From Alphaproteobacteria bacterium (GTDB lineage Bacteria > Pseudomonadota > Alphaproteobacteria > Rhizobiales > Xanthobacteraceae): a DNA stretch of 40,333 bases. The stretch covers positions 1 through 40,333 of the forward strand of contig VAZV01000143.1 in the NCBI GenBank assembly GCA_005884765.1, read 5' to 3'. A program made the position numbers and the translations under genes. How positions within the stretch are numbered: position 1 is the stretch's first letter; the number at the start of each line of letters is the position of its first letter. The notes beneath the pieces are model-generated. The model had not been told where the DNA came from and did not search any database. It saw only the letters and a list, made by a program, of their open reading frames with translations. This document shows positions 25,627-35,085 of this stretch, in pieces.

Positions 25627-27220
25627 CTCAGTACGTTTCAGGCGATATGCCGCGGCGTTTGGTACAATCGCCGTGGCCGGGGCATTGCTCTTGGCATTGG
25701 TTCCGCTTGGCGTACCCGCGGCGCGCACCCCACGCGCTCACCTTGGCGATTCGCGCCCGGTTCCTTATCCACGTATCGCTTTTCCGCTCGAGATCAGCGA
25801 CAGCCAATATATTCCGCTAGCCTGGGCCGATATCGCCGGCTGGATCGATGACGATCATCTCGCGGCCTACCGGGCGTTTCGCACAAGTTGCAAGCCGATC
25901 GCCGCGGAACACGCACTGCCTGCAACCGCAAAGAGTCTGGGGATTTCGCTGCGCGAACCCTGCCGGGCGGCGAGGGCTGCGGAGATTTCCGAGCCCGCCA
26001 AGGCGCGTGCCTTCTTCGAGGACCATTTCGTCCCGCTGCAAATCTCGCGGCTTGGCGAGGATGCCGGCTTTGTCACCGGCTATTACGAACCCATCCTCGA
26101 TGGATCGCGTACCCAGACCGAGATCTACAACGTGCCGGTCTATCGCCGACCCTCGAATCTGTTCGTCCGCGGTTTTAAGCAAAGTGCGCCCGACCTCCCC
26201 AACAGGGGGCAGGTGTTCCGCAAGATCGGCCGCCGCAAGCTCGTGCCTTATTATGATCGCGGCGAGATAGAGGACGGCGCGATCGCCGGCCGCGGGCTTG
26301 AGATTTGCTGGCTCAGGGATCAGACCGATCTATTGTTCGCGCAAATCCAGGGCTCGGCGCGGATCCGGCTCGAGAATGGCTCGACTATCCGGATCAATTA
26401 CGACGCGCATAATGGCTATCCCTATACGGCGGTCGGCCGTATCCTGATCGATCGCGGCATCATCCCGAAAGAGGAGATGTCGATGCAGAAGATCAGGGAA
26501 TGGATGGAGCAAAACCCCGACGGCGCCAAGGAATTGCGCCGGCAGAACCGCGCGTATGTGTTCTTTCGCGAGGTACAGCTCTCCGACAAGGATGAGGCGG
26601 TCGGCGCGCAGGGCGTACCCTTGACGCCGGGCCGGTCGATCGCTGTCGACAAGGCGCTGCATGTCTATGGGACGCCTTTTTTCATTGCGGGCGAATTGCC
26701 GATCTCTTCGGACAAGTCGAAGACGCCGTTCCAGCGGCTGATGATTGCGCAGGACACCGGCTCGGCGATCACGGGCCCCGCGCGCGCCGATCTTTATTTC
26801 GGGGCGGGTCCGGACGCGGGCAGAGTGTCCGGCCGGCTCCGGCACACTATGCGCTTCGTCATGCTGGTGCCACGGAGCCTCGATCCGACGGCGCGGGGGC
26901 GCAGGATGCCGGTGCCCGATGCGCGACCGTCGGAAAAGATCGCAAAACTGTTCCCGCAGATCGATCCCTTGCAGACGGGCCCGTTGAAAGATCAGCCGAC
27001 GGATCCAAGGGCCCTTGCGAGCCCGCCGGAAGCCCTAGTAGCGCCGGCAATTGATGCGCCTAAAGGCACTGAAGCGGCCAAGCCTGCAGCGCCGTTCGCG
27101 CAAACGTCGACGGCGCATGCGCCGGCGGCACAGCCGGTACCGCTGCCGGAGGCGCGGCCCAACATCCAGTCCGGTCGCGACGAGCCCCACCGTCCCTATC
27201 GCTACCGCCGCAGCCAATGA
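25604..27220 (+). CDS. mltA: Membrane-bound lytic murein transglycosylase A
   Basis: MltA cleaves the glycan strand of peptidoglycan, forming 1,6-anhydro-muramyl ends. After a hydrophobic signal segment (IAVAGALLLALVPLGVPAA) comes the MltA barrel (FFEDHFVPLQI, GFVTGYYEPILDGSR, VPVYRRPSNL) and the 3D domain with its acidic catalytic region (DTGSAITGPARADLYFGAG). A Pro/Ala-rich low-complexity tail of about 90 residues ends the protein. No lipobox is evident. The start is uncertain: TTG at 25604 has GGAAG upstream and gives 538 aa with a normal signal peptide, while ATG at 25511 or 25550 would overlap the Tim44-like gene more. It overlaps smr by 4 bp. Confidence 0.9.
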   Translation: MGREAPTSSVRFRRYAAAFGTIAVAGALLLALVPLGVPAARTPRAHLGDSRPVPYPRIAFPLEISDSQYIPLAWADIAGWIDDDHLAAYRAFRTSCKPIAAEHALPATAKSLGISLREPCRAARAAEISEPAKARAFFEDHFVPLQISRLGEDAGFVTGYYEPILDGSRTQTEIYNVPVYRRPSNLFVRGFKQSAPDLPNRGQVFRKIGRRKLVPYYDRGEIEDGAIAGRGLEICWLRDQTDLLFAQIQGSARIRLENGSTIRINYDAHNGYPYTAVGRILIDRGIIPKEEMSMQKIREWMEQNPDGAKELRRQNRAYVFFREVQLSDKDEAVGAQGVPLTPGRSIAVDKALHVYGTPFFIAGELPISSDKSKTPFQRLMIAQDTGSAITGPARADLYFGAGPDAGRVSGRLRHTMRFVMLVPRSLDPTARGRRMPVPDARPSEKIAKLFPQIDPLQTGPLKDQPTDPRALASPPEALVAPAIDAPKGTEAAKPAAPFAQTSTAHAPAAQPVPLPEARPNIQSGRDEPHRPYRYRRSQ

Positions 27221-27816
27221 GACGTCCGCCTCCCGAGCCGGTTTCTGGTCCGTCTGCTCAGCCGCGCCGCAAGCGCGGCTTAAGCGAGGAAGAGCGCGCG
27301 CTGTGGGAGAGCGTTGCCAGGCAAGTCAAGCCGCTGAGGAAAAAACCCCGTGTCACCAAGGTGGAGCCGACCGAGACACCCACGGAACGGTCGGCGGCGG
27401 TAAGGCCCGCGACAGCACCGAAGCCGCATCTACCGGTCCAAGCCGCAGGTCCGCCAAAACCTGCCGCGCCGCCGCTCGCACCGCTCGGACGCCGCGAGCG
27501 CTCAAAGCTTTCGCGCGGACGCATGGAGATCGAGGCAAGGCTCGATTTGCACGGCATGGCGCAAGTGCGGGCGCATCGTGCCCTGTTCGGATTCCTGCAG
27601 CGCGCCCACCACCAAGGCCTGACCTTCGTGCTGATCATCACCGGCAAGGGCAAGGTGGGCCCTGTGGAGGCCGAGCGCGGCGTGCTGCGCCGTCAGGTGC
27701 CGCAATGGCTGAGCCTGCCGGAATTCCGCTCGCTCGTGGTTGGCTTTGAGGAGGCGCACATCGGCCATGGCGGCGAGGGCGCGTTGTACGTGCGCGTCAG
27801 GCGGTCGAAATCGTAG
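27217..27816 (+). CDS. Smr-domain protein
   Basis: A 199-residue protein whose last 95 residues form a Smr domain (MutS2 C-terminal type), with LDLHGMAQVRAHRAL, the TGKG loop in VLIITGKGK, and HGGEGALYVRVRR. Such domains have nicking or RNA-cleaving activity in some proteins. The N-terminal half is basic and proline-rich with no clear fold (RKRGLSEEERALWESVARQVKPLRKKP at the start is a conserved-looking helix). The ATGA overlap with mltA indicates coupled translation; the functional link between them is unknown. Confidence 0.88.
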   Translation: MRRPPPEPVSGPSAQPRRKRGLSEEERALWESVARQVKPLRKKPRVTKVEPTETPTERSAAVRPATAPKPHLPVQAAGPPKPAAPPLAPLGRRERSKLSRGRMEIEARLDLHGMAQVRAHRALFGFLQRAHHQGLTFVLIITGKGKVGPVEAERGVLRRQVPQWLSLPEFRSLVVGFEEAHIGHGGEGALYVRVRRSKS

Positions 27817-27824
27817 GATGCAAA

Positions 27825-27862
27825 GCGTTTTCAAGCGAAGTGGGGTACCGTGAAGAAAACGC
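27825..27862. repeat. Palindromic repeat between convergent smr and membrane-protein gene
   Basis: GCGTTTTC (27825-27832) and GAAAACGC (27855-27862) are perfect arms around a 22-nt centre, in the 59-bp gap between two convergent genes. The sequence matches, with a shortened centre, a palindrome that I remember as widely dispersed in Bradyrhizobium and relatives. It may serve as a two-way transcription boundary. Confidence 0.65.
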
Positions 27863-27875
27863 ATCAAAACAATGA

Positions 27876-29000
27876 TCAGAACGGCCGGATGATTCCGACG
27901 CGCGGAATCAGGGTCACGATCCAGCCGAATATCTCGGTCTTGCGGTCGTCCGAGCGCGGAAGCCGCACTTCGCGCGAGGCGGGCAAGGTCTTCACGGCGT
28001 GCAGGATCAGGAACATGCAGACCGCCCAGCTCGAGACCCATCGCGAGTAATCGAACACGATCAGGAACAGCACGGAATAACCAAGGCTTACTCCTATCAG
28101 CGCTGCCGTGACGACGCGGCGATGCCAATCCTCGCGCAGCGACCGGATCAGTTCGGCAAAATATTTCCAGAGCGGCGAATGCAGCCAGATCAGCAGCGCA
28201 AATACCGGAACGCCCAGAAGGTTTGACGGCATGCGCGCCCAGGTATCGTGGATTTCCTTCGCAAGCGGCTGATACCAGATATAGCTGAAGCTCAGGAGGT
28301 TGGTGCGCGAGGGATCGGCCATGCGGCCATGAAGATATTGTACGAACTCGGCCTCCGGCACCGGGATCGATCCAAGGAATTGCGCCGCGACGAACAACGC
28401 GCCGACGCAAAGCGCAGCGGCGATGCCGACGCCCAGATTTAGCGCCTTCACGCCGTAGGCGAGATAGTGCCTGAGCAGCACGATGACGGCGATAGTCGGC
28501 ACATACATCAACAGATGGATGTGATGAATCAGAACAAGCAGCACCGAGAATAGCGCGGCCAGCAGGACGAAGGCGATCGAGCGCGCCGGCAGCAGCAGAA
28601 GACAGATCGCGAGCATACAGCCATAGATGTCGAAATGGCCAAGCGCATGCATGAAATTCTTGAAAAAGAACGGCGAACCCGCGGTGAATACGAATAGCGG
28701 CCAGTGCTCGGCGTCGAAGCCGAACGTCCGCCGGAATAACTGAATGAACAGGCCGAGCGTTCCTAGCCACACTGTGCCGCCGAGTGCGAAAACCAGCCAC
28801 ACCGGCACTTTCGAAGTAAACAGCGAGACGATGGCGCCGATCAGCGCTCGCTTGGTAAAGCCGAAGTGATAGTCGACCAGGAGATGGATGTAGGGGACGT
28901 AAGGCTGCAGGAAGATCTTGTGGACGAAAACCCCGATCACGACCGCGATATTGACGGCAAGCATCCATCGCCAGGGGTTTTTCCACCCACGCAAATCCAT
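27876..29000 (-). CDS. Polytopic membrane protein of unknown function
   Basis: About 374 residues with nine or ten hydrophobic helices, so an integral inner-membrane protein. I do not recognise the family with confidence. Visible features are DYHFGFTKRALIGAI near the N-terminus (between the first helices), a FKNFMHALGHFDIYG segment, a His pair in LIHHIHLLMYVP, a short loop with DPSRTNLLSFSYIWYQ, and a basic C-terminal stretch. The DYxFGFxKRxLIG pattern recalls large membrane proteins near polysaccharide genes, including GT-C-like proteins, but that is a guess. ATG at 29000 is chosen; TTG at 29078 would add 26 residues. It sits alone between smr and hslU, both unrelated. Confidence 0.75.
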   Translation of the reverse strand: MDLRGWKNPWRWMLAVNIAVVIGVFVHKIFLQPYVPYIHLLVDYHFGFTKRALIGAIVSLFTSKVPVWLVFALGGTVWLGTLGLFIQLFRRTFGFDAEHWPLFVFTAGSPFFFKNFMHALGHFDIYGCMLAICLLLLPARSIAFVLLAALFSVLLVLIHHIHLLMYVPTIAVIVLLRHYLAYGVKALNLGVGIAAALCVGALFVAAQFLGSIPVPEAEFVQYLHGRMADPSRTNLLSFSYIWYQPLAKEIHDTWARMPSNLLGVPVFALLIWLHSPLWKYFAELIRSLREDWHRRVVTAALIGVSLGYSVLFLIVFDYSRWVSSWAVCMFLILHAVKTLPASREVRLPRSDDRKTEIFGWIVTLIPRVGIIRPF

Positions 29001-29102
29001 CGAGCCCCAGAAAGCGGCAGCAAAAATCAAGCCGGAAATCAGCGATTGACTATCACATAGCCGACGTGGGCTGCGCAACGCACGCAGCAGCGCGAACCGG
29101 CT

Positions 29103-30404
29103 TTACAGGATGAACCGGCTCAGATCGGCGTTCCTGGCGAGATCGCCGACATGCTTCTGCACATAGTCGGCGTCGATCTGGACCGTTTCGCCGTTGCGAT
29201 CAGGCGCGGTGAAGGAAATCTCATCCAGCACCCGCTCCATCACGGTTTGCAGCCGCCGCGCGCCGATGTTTTCGACCGCGGAATTGACGGCGACCGCGAC
29301 ATCGGCCAGCGCGTCGATGGCGCCGTCGGTGATATCGAGGGTCACGCCTTCGGTTTGCATCAGCGCGACATATTGCTTGATCAGCGATGCTTCCGGCTCG
29401 GTCAGGATGCGGCGCATGTCATCGCGCGTCAGCGCCTGCAGCTCGACTCGGATCGGCAGGCGACCCTGCAATTCCGGGAGCAGGTCTGACGGCTTGGCGA
29501 TATGGAACGCGCCGGAGGCGATGAACAGGATGTGGTCGGTCTTGACCGCGCCATGCTTGGTCGAAACGGTGGTGCCTTCGATCAGCGGCAGCAGGTCGCG
29601 CTGCACGCCCTCGCGCGAGACGTCACCGCCGACGCGGCCGTCGCGCACGCAGATCTTGTCGATCTCGTCGAGAAACACGATGCCGTTGTTCTCCACCGCG
29701 CCGATCGCTTCCTGCACCAATTGATCGTTGTCCAACAGCTTGTCGGATTCCTCGTTGACGAGAATCTCGTGCGAGCCCTCCACCGTAAGCCGCCGCGTCT
29801 TGGTCCGCCCGCCAAGCTTGCCGAAGATGTCGCCGATCGAGATCGCGCCCATTTGCGCGCCCGGCATGCCCGGAATCTCGAACAGCGGCATTCCGCCAGA
29901 GGACTGCGTCTCGATCTCGATTTCCTTGTCGTTGAGCTCGCCGGCGCGCAATTTCCTGCGAAACGAATCGCGGGTCGCCGCGCTCGCATTGGTCCCGACC
30001 AGCGCATCCAGCACCCGCTCCTCGGCCGCGAGCTGGGCTCGGGCGTGCACATCCTTGCGCTTGCGCTCCCGGGTTTGGGCGATCGCGACCTCGACGAGGT
30101 CGCGGATGATCTGCTCGACATCGCGGCCGACGTAACCGACCTCGGTGAATTTGGTGGCTTCGACCTTGAGAAAGGGCGCGGCGGCAAGTTTGGCGAGCCG
30201 GCGCGCGATCTCGGTCTTGCCGACGCCGGTCGGCCCGATCATCAGAATATTTTTCGGCAATACCTCCTCGCGCAAGCCGCCGGAAAGCTGCAGCCGCCGC
30301 CAGCGGTTGCGCAGCGCGATGGAGACCGCGCGCTTGGCATCGGTCTGGCCGACGATGAAGCGGTCGAGCTCGGAGACGATTTCACGGGGGGAGAAGTCTG
30401 TCAT
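29103..30404 (-). CDS. hslU: ATP-dependent protease ATPase subunit HslU
   Basis: AAA+ unfoldase that feeds substrates to the HslV protease. The 433-residue protein has [17 protein letters not shown] at the N-terminus, Walker A GPTGVGKT at 57-64, the GYVGRDVE pore loop, the I domain (about 110-240), Walker B FLDEIDK, sensor [14 protein letters not shown], and the conserved C-terminal SRFIL that inserts into HslV. The start ATG at 30404 ([10 protein letters not shown]) matches the family; in-frame codons upstream to 30476 do not. A GNAT gene separates it from hslV. Confidence 0.97.
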   Translation of the reverse strand: MTDFSPREIVSELDRFIVGQTDAKRAVSIALRNRWRRLQLSGGLREEVLPKNILMIGPTGVGKTEIARRLAKLAAAPFLKVEATKFTEVGYVGRDVEQIIRDLVEVAIAQTRERKRKDVHARAQLAAEERVLDALVGTNASAATRDSFRRKLRAGELNDKEIEIETQSSGGMPLFEIPGMPGAQMGAISIGDIFGKLGGRTKTRRLTVEGSHEILVNEESDKLLDNDQLVQEAIGAVENNGIVFLDEIDKICVRDGRVGGDVSREGVQRDLLPLIEGTTVSTKHGAVKTDHILFIASGAFHIAKPSDLLPELQGRLPIRVELQALTRDDMRRILTEPEASLIKQYVALMQTEGVTLDITDGAIDALADVAVAVNSAVENIGARRLQTVMERVLDEISFTAPDRNGETVQIDADYVQKHVGDLARNADLSRFIL

Positions 30405-30479
30405 AACGCCTAGGTAGGTTCGAAATGTCGCGAGAGCAAGTTGCAACTCGGGCGGCCGCCGCGGCGTTGCGCGCAAAGC

Positions 30480-30965
30480 TCACGGGTTGCGCACCATCAG
30501 AAGCGCAGGGCCGTCCGGCGTGCCCACCATGCGGTCTTTGTGAAAGCCAGCCCTTTCGTAAGCGCGCACCGCGCGGATGTTGACCGGATCGGGATCAGTG
30601 ACGATGCGCGGCGCGCCGTTTTGCAGGCGATCCACGACGAAGCAGCGGATCAGTGCCGAGCCATGGCCGCGCTCGATCATGTCGGGCGCGCCGATGAACA
30701 GGTCGATGCCCCGCGTGCCGTCCGGCTGTGGCCCAAAGCCGCTGTTCCACGCGGTCAGGTCGTAACATTGCAGATAGCCGAATGGCCGGCCGGCCGCGCA
30801 GACGATGAACTGGTCCATCGCCGGCTCATCGAGATCGCCGCGGACCAGCGCATATTGCTCAGCGGGATCGCCCCACCACTCCCTGACATGAGGCAACGCG
30901 AGCCACTGTCCGATCAGCGGCAAATCGGCTGATGTCATGGGGTGGAAAACGTAGTGAGGCGCCAT
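30480..30965 (-). CDS. GNAT-family N-acetyltransferase
   Basis: A 161-residue GNAT acetyltransferase that resembles the aminoglycoside 6'-acetyltransferase-like subgroup, also close to siderophore-type acetyltransferases. The acetyl-CoA motif is in ERGHGSALIRCFV, and NIRAVRAYERAGF is the classical C-terminal GNAT segment. The N-terminus (HPMTSADLPLIGQWLALPHVREWWGDP) is typical of this subgroup. The substrate cannot be inferred, and there is no reason to claim drug resistance. It lies between hslV (3 bp upstream) and hslU (75 bp downstream), all on the minus strand, so it is probably co-transcribed with the protease genes. Confidence 0.88.
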   Translation of the reverse strand: MAPHYVFHPMTSADLPLIGQWLALPHVREWWGDPAEQYALVRGDLDEPAMDQFIVCAAGRPFGYLQCYDLTAWNSGFGPQPDGTRGIDLFIGAPDMIERGHGSALIRCFVVDRLQNGAPRIVTDPDPVNIRAVRAYERAGFHKDRMVGTPDGPALLMVRNP

Positions 30966-30968
30966 CGA

Positions 30969-31526
30969 TCAGCCGCCCAGCGCCTCGATGGTGACGTTCC
31001 GGTTGGTATAGATGCAGATGTCGGCGGCGATATCGAGCCCGCGGCGTACGATGGTCTCGGCGTCCTTGTCCGAATCGATCAGCGCGCGGGCCGCGGCCAA
31101 GGCATAATTGCCGCCGGAGCCGATCCCCATCACGCCGGCTTCCGGCTCCAGCACATCGCCGGTGCCGGTCAGGACCAGCGATACTTCCTTATCGGCGACG
31201 ATCATCATCGCCTCCAGCCGCCGCAGATAGCGGTCGGTGCGCCAGTCTTTGGCAAGCTCGACGGCGGCGCGGGTCAGTTGTCCCGGATATTGCTCGAGCT
31301 TGCTTTCCAGCCGCTCGAATAGCGTAAAAGCATCGGCGGTGGCGCCGGCAAAACCGCCGATGACGTCGCCCTTGCCGAGCTTGCGGACCTTTTTGGCGTT
31401 GGCTTTCATCACGGTCTGACCGACCGAGACCTGGCCGTCGCCGCCAATCACCACCTTGCCGCCTTTGCGGACTGTCAAAATGGTGGTGCCATGCCAGACC
31501 AGCATGTCGTTTTGCGGTGCCTGCAT
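30969..31526 (-). CDS. hslV: ATP-dependent protease peptidase subunit HslV
   Basis: Threonine peptidase of the HslUV (ClpQY) complex. The catalytic Thr is T14 in [11 protein letters not shown], so the first 13 residues form a short propeptide removed on maturation. Family wording follows: [40 protein letters not shown], and [14 protein letters not shown]. The product has 185 aa. The leader is very short and carries GAGGT as ribosome-binding site. A sigma-32-like promoter is placed right upstream. It is divergent from hisB. Confidence 0.97.
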   Translation of the reverse strand: MQAPQNDMLVWHGTTILTVRKGGKVVIGGDGQVSVGQTVMKANAKKVRKLGKGDVIGGFAGATADAFTLFERLESKLEQYPGQLTRAAVELAKDWRTDRYLRRLEAMMIVADKEVSLVLTGTGDVLEPEAGVMGIGSGGNYALAAARALIDSDKDAETIVRRGLDIAADICIYTNRNVTIEALGG

Positions 31527-31548
31527 AAGATACCTCGTTGCCCGCCAG

Positions 31549-31577
31549 ATTTAGGGGTTCGCGGGCAGGGTTACAAT
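31549..31577 (-). promoter_or_regulatory. Candidate sigma-32 (heat-shock) promoter of hslV
   Basis: On the minus strand, ATTGTAA (-35), 13 nt, then CCCCTAAAT (-10) resemble the RpoH consensus CTTGAAA-N13/15-CCCCATNT. The predicted start of transcription would be about 15-18 nt before the hslV ATG, leaving room for its ribosome-binding site. HslUV is a known heat-shock protease, which supports the call. Confidence 0.5.
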
Positions 31578-31729
31578 CGCATCGGTTAATGGCCTCAATC
31601 CGCTCACCATAGCTGGAAGTTCAGCCCGGACCGGGGTCATCCCGCAGTAGCGAAGGCAGCGTCGGCCTGTTAAAAGGGCCGCGTTTTCGGCTCGAAGTCG
31701 GTTAAGGGCCGGTCAAGGAAGGCATTTTC

Positions 31730-32323
31730 ATGCGCAGCGCCATTATCAAGCGCAAGACCAAGGAGACCGATATCGAGGTGACGGTGAACCTCGACGGATC
31801 CGGCGTGGCCCACGTTTCGACCGGCATCGGCTTCTTCGACCACATGCTCGATCTATTGGCGCGGCACTCCCGCATCGACATCACGGTCAAGGCGAACGGC
31901 GATCTCCATGTCGATCACCATCACACCACCGAGGATGTCGGCATCGCCCTCGGGCAGGCGGTGAAGCAGGCGCTTGGCGGCATGGCTGGGATCACCCGCT
32001 ACGCCTCTATCCACATGCCGATGGACGAGACGCTCTCCCGCGTGGTGATCGACATTTCGGGACGGCCGGTGCTGGTGTTCAAGGTCGAATTCCCGCGCGA
32101 CAAGGTCGGGCAGTTTGACACCGAGCTGGTGCGCGAATGGTTCAACGCCTTTGCCATGAACGCCGGCGTGACTTTGCACGTCGAGACCCTATATGGCGAG
32201 AATAGCCATCATATCGCGGAATCTTGTTTCAAGGGTCTGGCGAGGGCGTTGCGCGCGGCGGTTGCGATCGATCCGCGCGCTGCCGGCGAAATTCCATCGA
32301 CCAAGGGTCAGCTCGGCAGCTGA
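31730..32323 (+). CDS. hisB: Imidazoleglycerol-phosphate dehydratase
   Basis: Manganese enzyme that dehydrates imidazoleglycerol phosphate to imidazole-acetol phosphate in histidine synthesis. The 197-residue protein is the single-function form, without the phosphatase domain of the E. coli enzyme. Metal-binding motifs are DHHHTTED at 62-69 and the GENSHHIAE repeat near the C-terminus. [16 protein letters not shown] is the family signature. The ribosome-binding site AAGGAAGG is just upstream. It leads the his block, divergent from hslV. Confidence 0.97.
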   Translation: MRSAIIKRKTKETDIEVTVNLDGSGVAHVSTGIGFFDHMLDLLARHSRIDITVKANGDLHVDHHHTTEDVGIALGQAVKQALGGMAGITRYASIHMPMDETLSRVVIDISGRPVLVFKVEFPRDKVGQFDTELVREWFNAFAMNAGVTLHVETLYGENSHHIAESCFKGLARALRAAVAIDPRAAGEIPSTKGQLGS

Positions 32324-32382
32324 TCGCTTGTTGTCGGTGGAGATAGGCACCGCCGATTGAACTTCGAAAGCGAGGCACGAGA

Positions 32383-32913
32383 ATGCCGGTCTATACAGTT
32401 CATGCACCTTCGGCGAGCGCCGCGGATTTTCGCGCGACCGACAAGTTCATCTTTGTACGCGACGGGTTTCACTTCTGGGCCATGGTGTTCGGCCCGCTCT
32501 GGCTGATCTGGAAACGGCTGTGGCTGGCGCTGCTCGGGTGGATCATTGCCATCGTCGCGCTCGAAATCGTGCTGGCGCGGCTCGGCGCCGGTTCCGCGGC
32601 GATCGTGTCGGCGGATGTTATGGTCGCGCTGTTGATGGGATTTGAGGCGGCAAGCCTACAGCGCTGGACCTTGTCCCGGCGCAACTGGCGTCAGCTCGAC
32701 GTCGTGGTTGCCGACGATGAGGAGACTGCCGAGCGGCGCTTCTTCGATCGCTGGACCGCAAAGCAGCGCGCCTTCGGCAACGATCAATCGGCGGTCGATC
32801 GAGGCGGGCCGCCGCCAACGCGCGATGTTGCCGGCCAGCCATTCTCGAAACCGCCGCCGCTGCCTGGCAGCAGCATCATCGGATTGTTTCCGGAACCGGG
32901 AGGCTCGCGGTGA
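32383..32913 (+). CDS. DUF2628 domain membrane protein
   Basis: A 176-residue protein of the DUF2628 family, of unknown function. An N-terminal soluble piece ([45 protein letters not shown]) runs into two or three membrane helices (about 32-52, 57-85), followed by a helical cytoplasmic part and a Pro-rich tail ([18 protein letters not shown]). It is inside the histidine operon between hisB and hisH, and overlaps hisH by 4 bp (GTGA), so it must be translated together with it. A role in histidine synthesis is not expected from sequence; the position is the known one in related genomes as I recall. Confidence 0.85.
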   Translation: MPVYTVHAPSASAADFRATDKFIFVRDGFHFWAMVFGPLWLIWKRLWLALLGWIIAIVALEIVLARLGAGSAAIVSADVMVALLMGFEAASLQRWTLSRRNWRQLDVVVADDEETAERRFFDRWTAKQRAFGNDQSAVDRGGPPPTRDVAGQPFSKPPPLPGSSIIGLFPEPGGSR

Positions 32914-33560
32914 GCGTTGCCATCATCGATTACGGCTCGGGCAATCTGCACTCCGCCGCGAAAGCGTTCGAGCGCGCGGCGCGGAGCATGGAAGATCCGC
33001 AAACCATCTTGGTCACGCACGATCCCGAGACGGTCTACCGCGCCGATCGCATCGTGCTGCCCGGCGTTGGGGCCTTCGCCGATTGCCGGCGGGGCCTGGA
33101 CGCGCTCGACGGCATGATCGAAGCGTTGACCGAGGCGGTGCGGGCGAAGGCGCGACCGTTCTTCGGCATCTGCGTCGGCATGCAATTGATGGCGACCCGC
33201 GGCAAGGAGCACGTCACCACCGAGGGTTTCAACTGGATCGCGGGCGATGTCGAAAAGATCACGCCGCGCGAGGAAAATCTGAAAATTCCCCACATGGGCT
33301 GGAATACGCTCGACGTTGTGCAGGAACACCCGGTGCTAGAGCGTTTGCCGCTCGGGCCGAAAGGCCGTCACGCCTATTTCGTGCACTCCTATCACCTCAA
33401 CGCTGCGAACGAGGCGGACGTTCTGGCGCGCGCCGATTATGGTGGCCCGGTCACGGCGATCGTCGGCAGGGACACGGCGATCGGCACGCAATTTCACCCG
33501 GAAAAGAGCCAGCGTTTCGGGCTGGCTCTGATCTCGAATTTTCTGAAGTGGAAGCCGTGA
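32910..33560 (+). CDS. hisH: Imidazole glycerol phosphate synthase, glutamine amidotransferase subunit HisH
   Basis: Class I glutamine amidotransferase that feeds ammonia to HisF. The catalytic triad is C88 in [12 protein letters not shown]196 and E198 in TQFHPEKSQ. The N-terminus ([21 protein letters not shown]) is the family start, with GTG at 32910. The product has 216 aa. The start overlaps the DUF2628 gene and the stop overlaps hisA, each by 4 bp. Confidence 0.97.
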   Translation: MSVAIIDYGSGNLHSAAKAFERAARSMEDPQTILVTHDPETVYRADRIVLPGVGAFADCRRGLDALDGMIEALTEAVRAKARPFFGICVGMQLMATRGKEHVTTEGFNWIAGDVEKITPREENLKIPHMGWNTLDVVQEHPVLERLPLGPKGRHAYFVHSYHLNAANEADVLARADYGGPVTAIVGRDTAIGTQFHPEKSQRFGLALISNFLKWKP

Positions 33561-34297
33561 TCCTTTTTCCCGCCATCGACCTGAAGAACGGCCAATGCGT
33601 GCGCCTCGAACAAGGCGACATGGCGCGGGCGACCGTGTTCAACCTCGATCCGGCGGCGCAGGCGTGTGCCTTTGCCGCGCAGGGCTTTGAATATCTGCAC
33701 GTCGTCGATCTCGACGGTGCCTTCGCCGGCAAGCCGATGAACGCGCATGCGGTAGAGGCGATGCTCAAGGCCGTCACCATGCCGCTGCAGCTCGGCGGCG
33801 GCATCCGCGACCTCGCAACCGTGGAAGCCTGGCTCGCCAAGGGCGTGGCGCGGGTGATCATCGGCACCGCGGCGGTGCGTGACCCCGAATTTGTGAAGAG
33901 CGCCGCGAAGAGATTCCCGGGCCGCGTCGCGGTCGGGCTGGACGCGCGCGATGGCAAAGTGGCGGTCGAAGGCTGGGCCGAGACCTCGCAGGTTATGGCG
34001 CCTGAAATAGCACAGCGGTTTGAGGATGCCGGCGTGGCCGCGATCATCTTCACCGATATTGCGCGCGACGGCCTGTTGAAAGGTCTCAATCTGGAGGCAA
34101 CCATCGCGCTCGCCGAGCGCATTTCGCTGCCCGTGATCGCCTCCGGCGGGCTTGCCTCGATCGACGACGTCAAGGCGCTGTTGACGCCGCGGGCGAAAAA
34201 GCTCGCCGGCGCGATTGCCGGCCGCGCGCTTTATGACGGGCGGCTCGACCCGGCGGCGGCGCTGGCTTTGATCCGCAACGCCCACGCCGCGGCCTAG
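33557..34297 (+). CDS. hisA: Phosphoribosylformimino-5-aminoimidazole carboxamide ribotide isomerase HisA
   Basis: Beta/alpha-barrel isomerase that opens the ribose ring of ProFAR in histidine synthesis. The catalytic Asp D8 is in [11 protein letters not shown], and the second in [21 protein letters not shown] and [10 protein letters not shown] are the phosphate-binding loops of the barrel. The start is GTG at 33557 (GTGA overlap with the hisH stop), giving 246 aa; a long in-frame extension upstream is only the shadow of hisH. hisF follows after 9 bp. Confidence 0.97.
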   Translation: MILFPAIDLKNGQCVRLEQGDMARATVFNLDPAAQACAFAAQGFEYLHVVDLDGAFAGKPMNAHAVEAMLKAVTMPLQLGGGIRDLATVEAWLAKGVARVIIGTAAVRDPEFVKSAAKRFPGRVAVGLDARDGKVAVEGWAETSQVMAPEIAQRFEDAGVAAIIFTDIARDGLLKGLNLEATIALAERISLPVIASGGLASIDDVKALLTPRAKKLAGAIAGRALYDGRLDPAAALALIRNAHAAA

Positions 34298-34306
34298 GAG
34301 GGACTG

Positions 34307-35080
34307 ATGTTCAAGGTACGCGTCATCCCCTGCCTCGACGTCAAGGATGGAAGGGTCGTCAAGGGCGTCAATTTCGTCGACCTGCGCGACGCCGGCGATC
34401 CCGTGGAGGCGGCAATGGCCTATGACGCGGCCGGCGCCGACGAGCTGTGCTTCCTCGATATCACCGCGACCCACGAAAATCGCGGCATCATGCTGGATGT
34501 GGTCCGCCGGACGGCGGAGGCCTGCTTCATGCCGCTGACCGTCGGCGGCGGCGTGCGCACCATCGACGATATCAAGACCCTGCTGCGATCGGGCGCCGAC
34601 AAGGTCTCGATCAACTCTGCCGCCGTCAGCCGCCGCGAATTCGTCAAGGAGGCGGCCGAGAAGTTCGGCGAGCAATGCATCGTGGTCGCGATCGACGCCA
34701 AGCGCGTCAAGCGCGGCGGATCGGACCGCTGGGAAATCTTCACCCATGGCGGGCGCAATTCCACCGGGATCGATGCCGTCGAATATGCCCAGGAGGTGGT
34801 CTCGCTCGGCGCCGGCGAAATCCTGCTGACCTCAATGGACCGCGATGGCACACGGCAGGGTTTTGACCTGCCGCTGACGCGGGCAATCGCCGATCATGTT
34901 CCGGTACCGGTCATCGCATCGGGCGGCGTCGGCAATCTCGATCATCTGGTGGAGGGCATCCGCCAGGGTCACGCGACCGCGGTACTGGCGGCGTCGATCT
35001 TCCACTTCGGGGAATTTACCATACGTCAAGCCAAGGACCACATGGTGCGGGCTGGCTTGCCGATGCGGCTGGATCCCTGA
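34307..35080 (+). CDS. hisF: Imidazole glycerol phosphate synthase cyclase subunit HisF
   Basis: Cyclase subunit that joins ammonia from HisH with PRFAR to make imidazole glycerol phosphate and AICAR. The barrel has catalytic D11 in [15 protein letters not shown] and D in [14 protein letters not shown], with [14 protein letters not shown] and [13 protein letters not shown] phosphate loops. The length (257 aa) is normal. An excellent ribosome-binding site (AGGAGG) lies just upstream. A hairpin-rich gap follows before hisE. Confidence 0.98.
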   Translation: MFKVRVIPCLDVKDGRVVKGVNFVDLRDAGDPVEAAMAYDAAGADELCFLDITATHENRGIMLDVVRRTAEACFMPLTVGGGVRTIDDIKTLLRSGADKVSINSAAVSRREFVKEAAEKFGEQCIVVAIDAKRVKRGGSDRWEIFTHGGRNSTGIDAVEYAQEVVSLGAGEILLTSMDRDGTRQGFDLPLTRAIADHVPVPVIASGGVGNLDHLVEGIRQGHATAVLAASIFHFGEFTIRQAKDHMVRAGLPMRLDP

Positions 35081-35085
35081 CGACT

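Noticed and set aside
30480..30965. Aminoglycoside resistance gene
   Set aside because: The protein resembles that GNAT subgroup, but chromosomal position between hslV and hslU and lack of mobile context give no support for resistance.
32642..34297. A 551-codon frame ending in HisA that could be read as a fusion protein
   Set aside because: The first 305 codons are an out-of-frame reading of the DUF2628 gene and hisH. HisA homology starts at GTG 33557.
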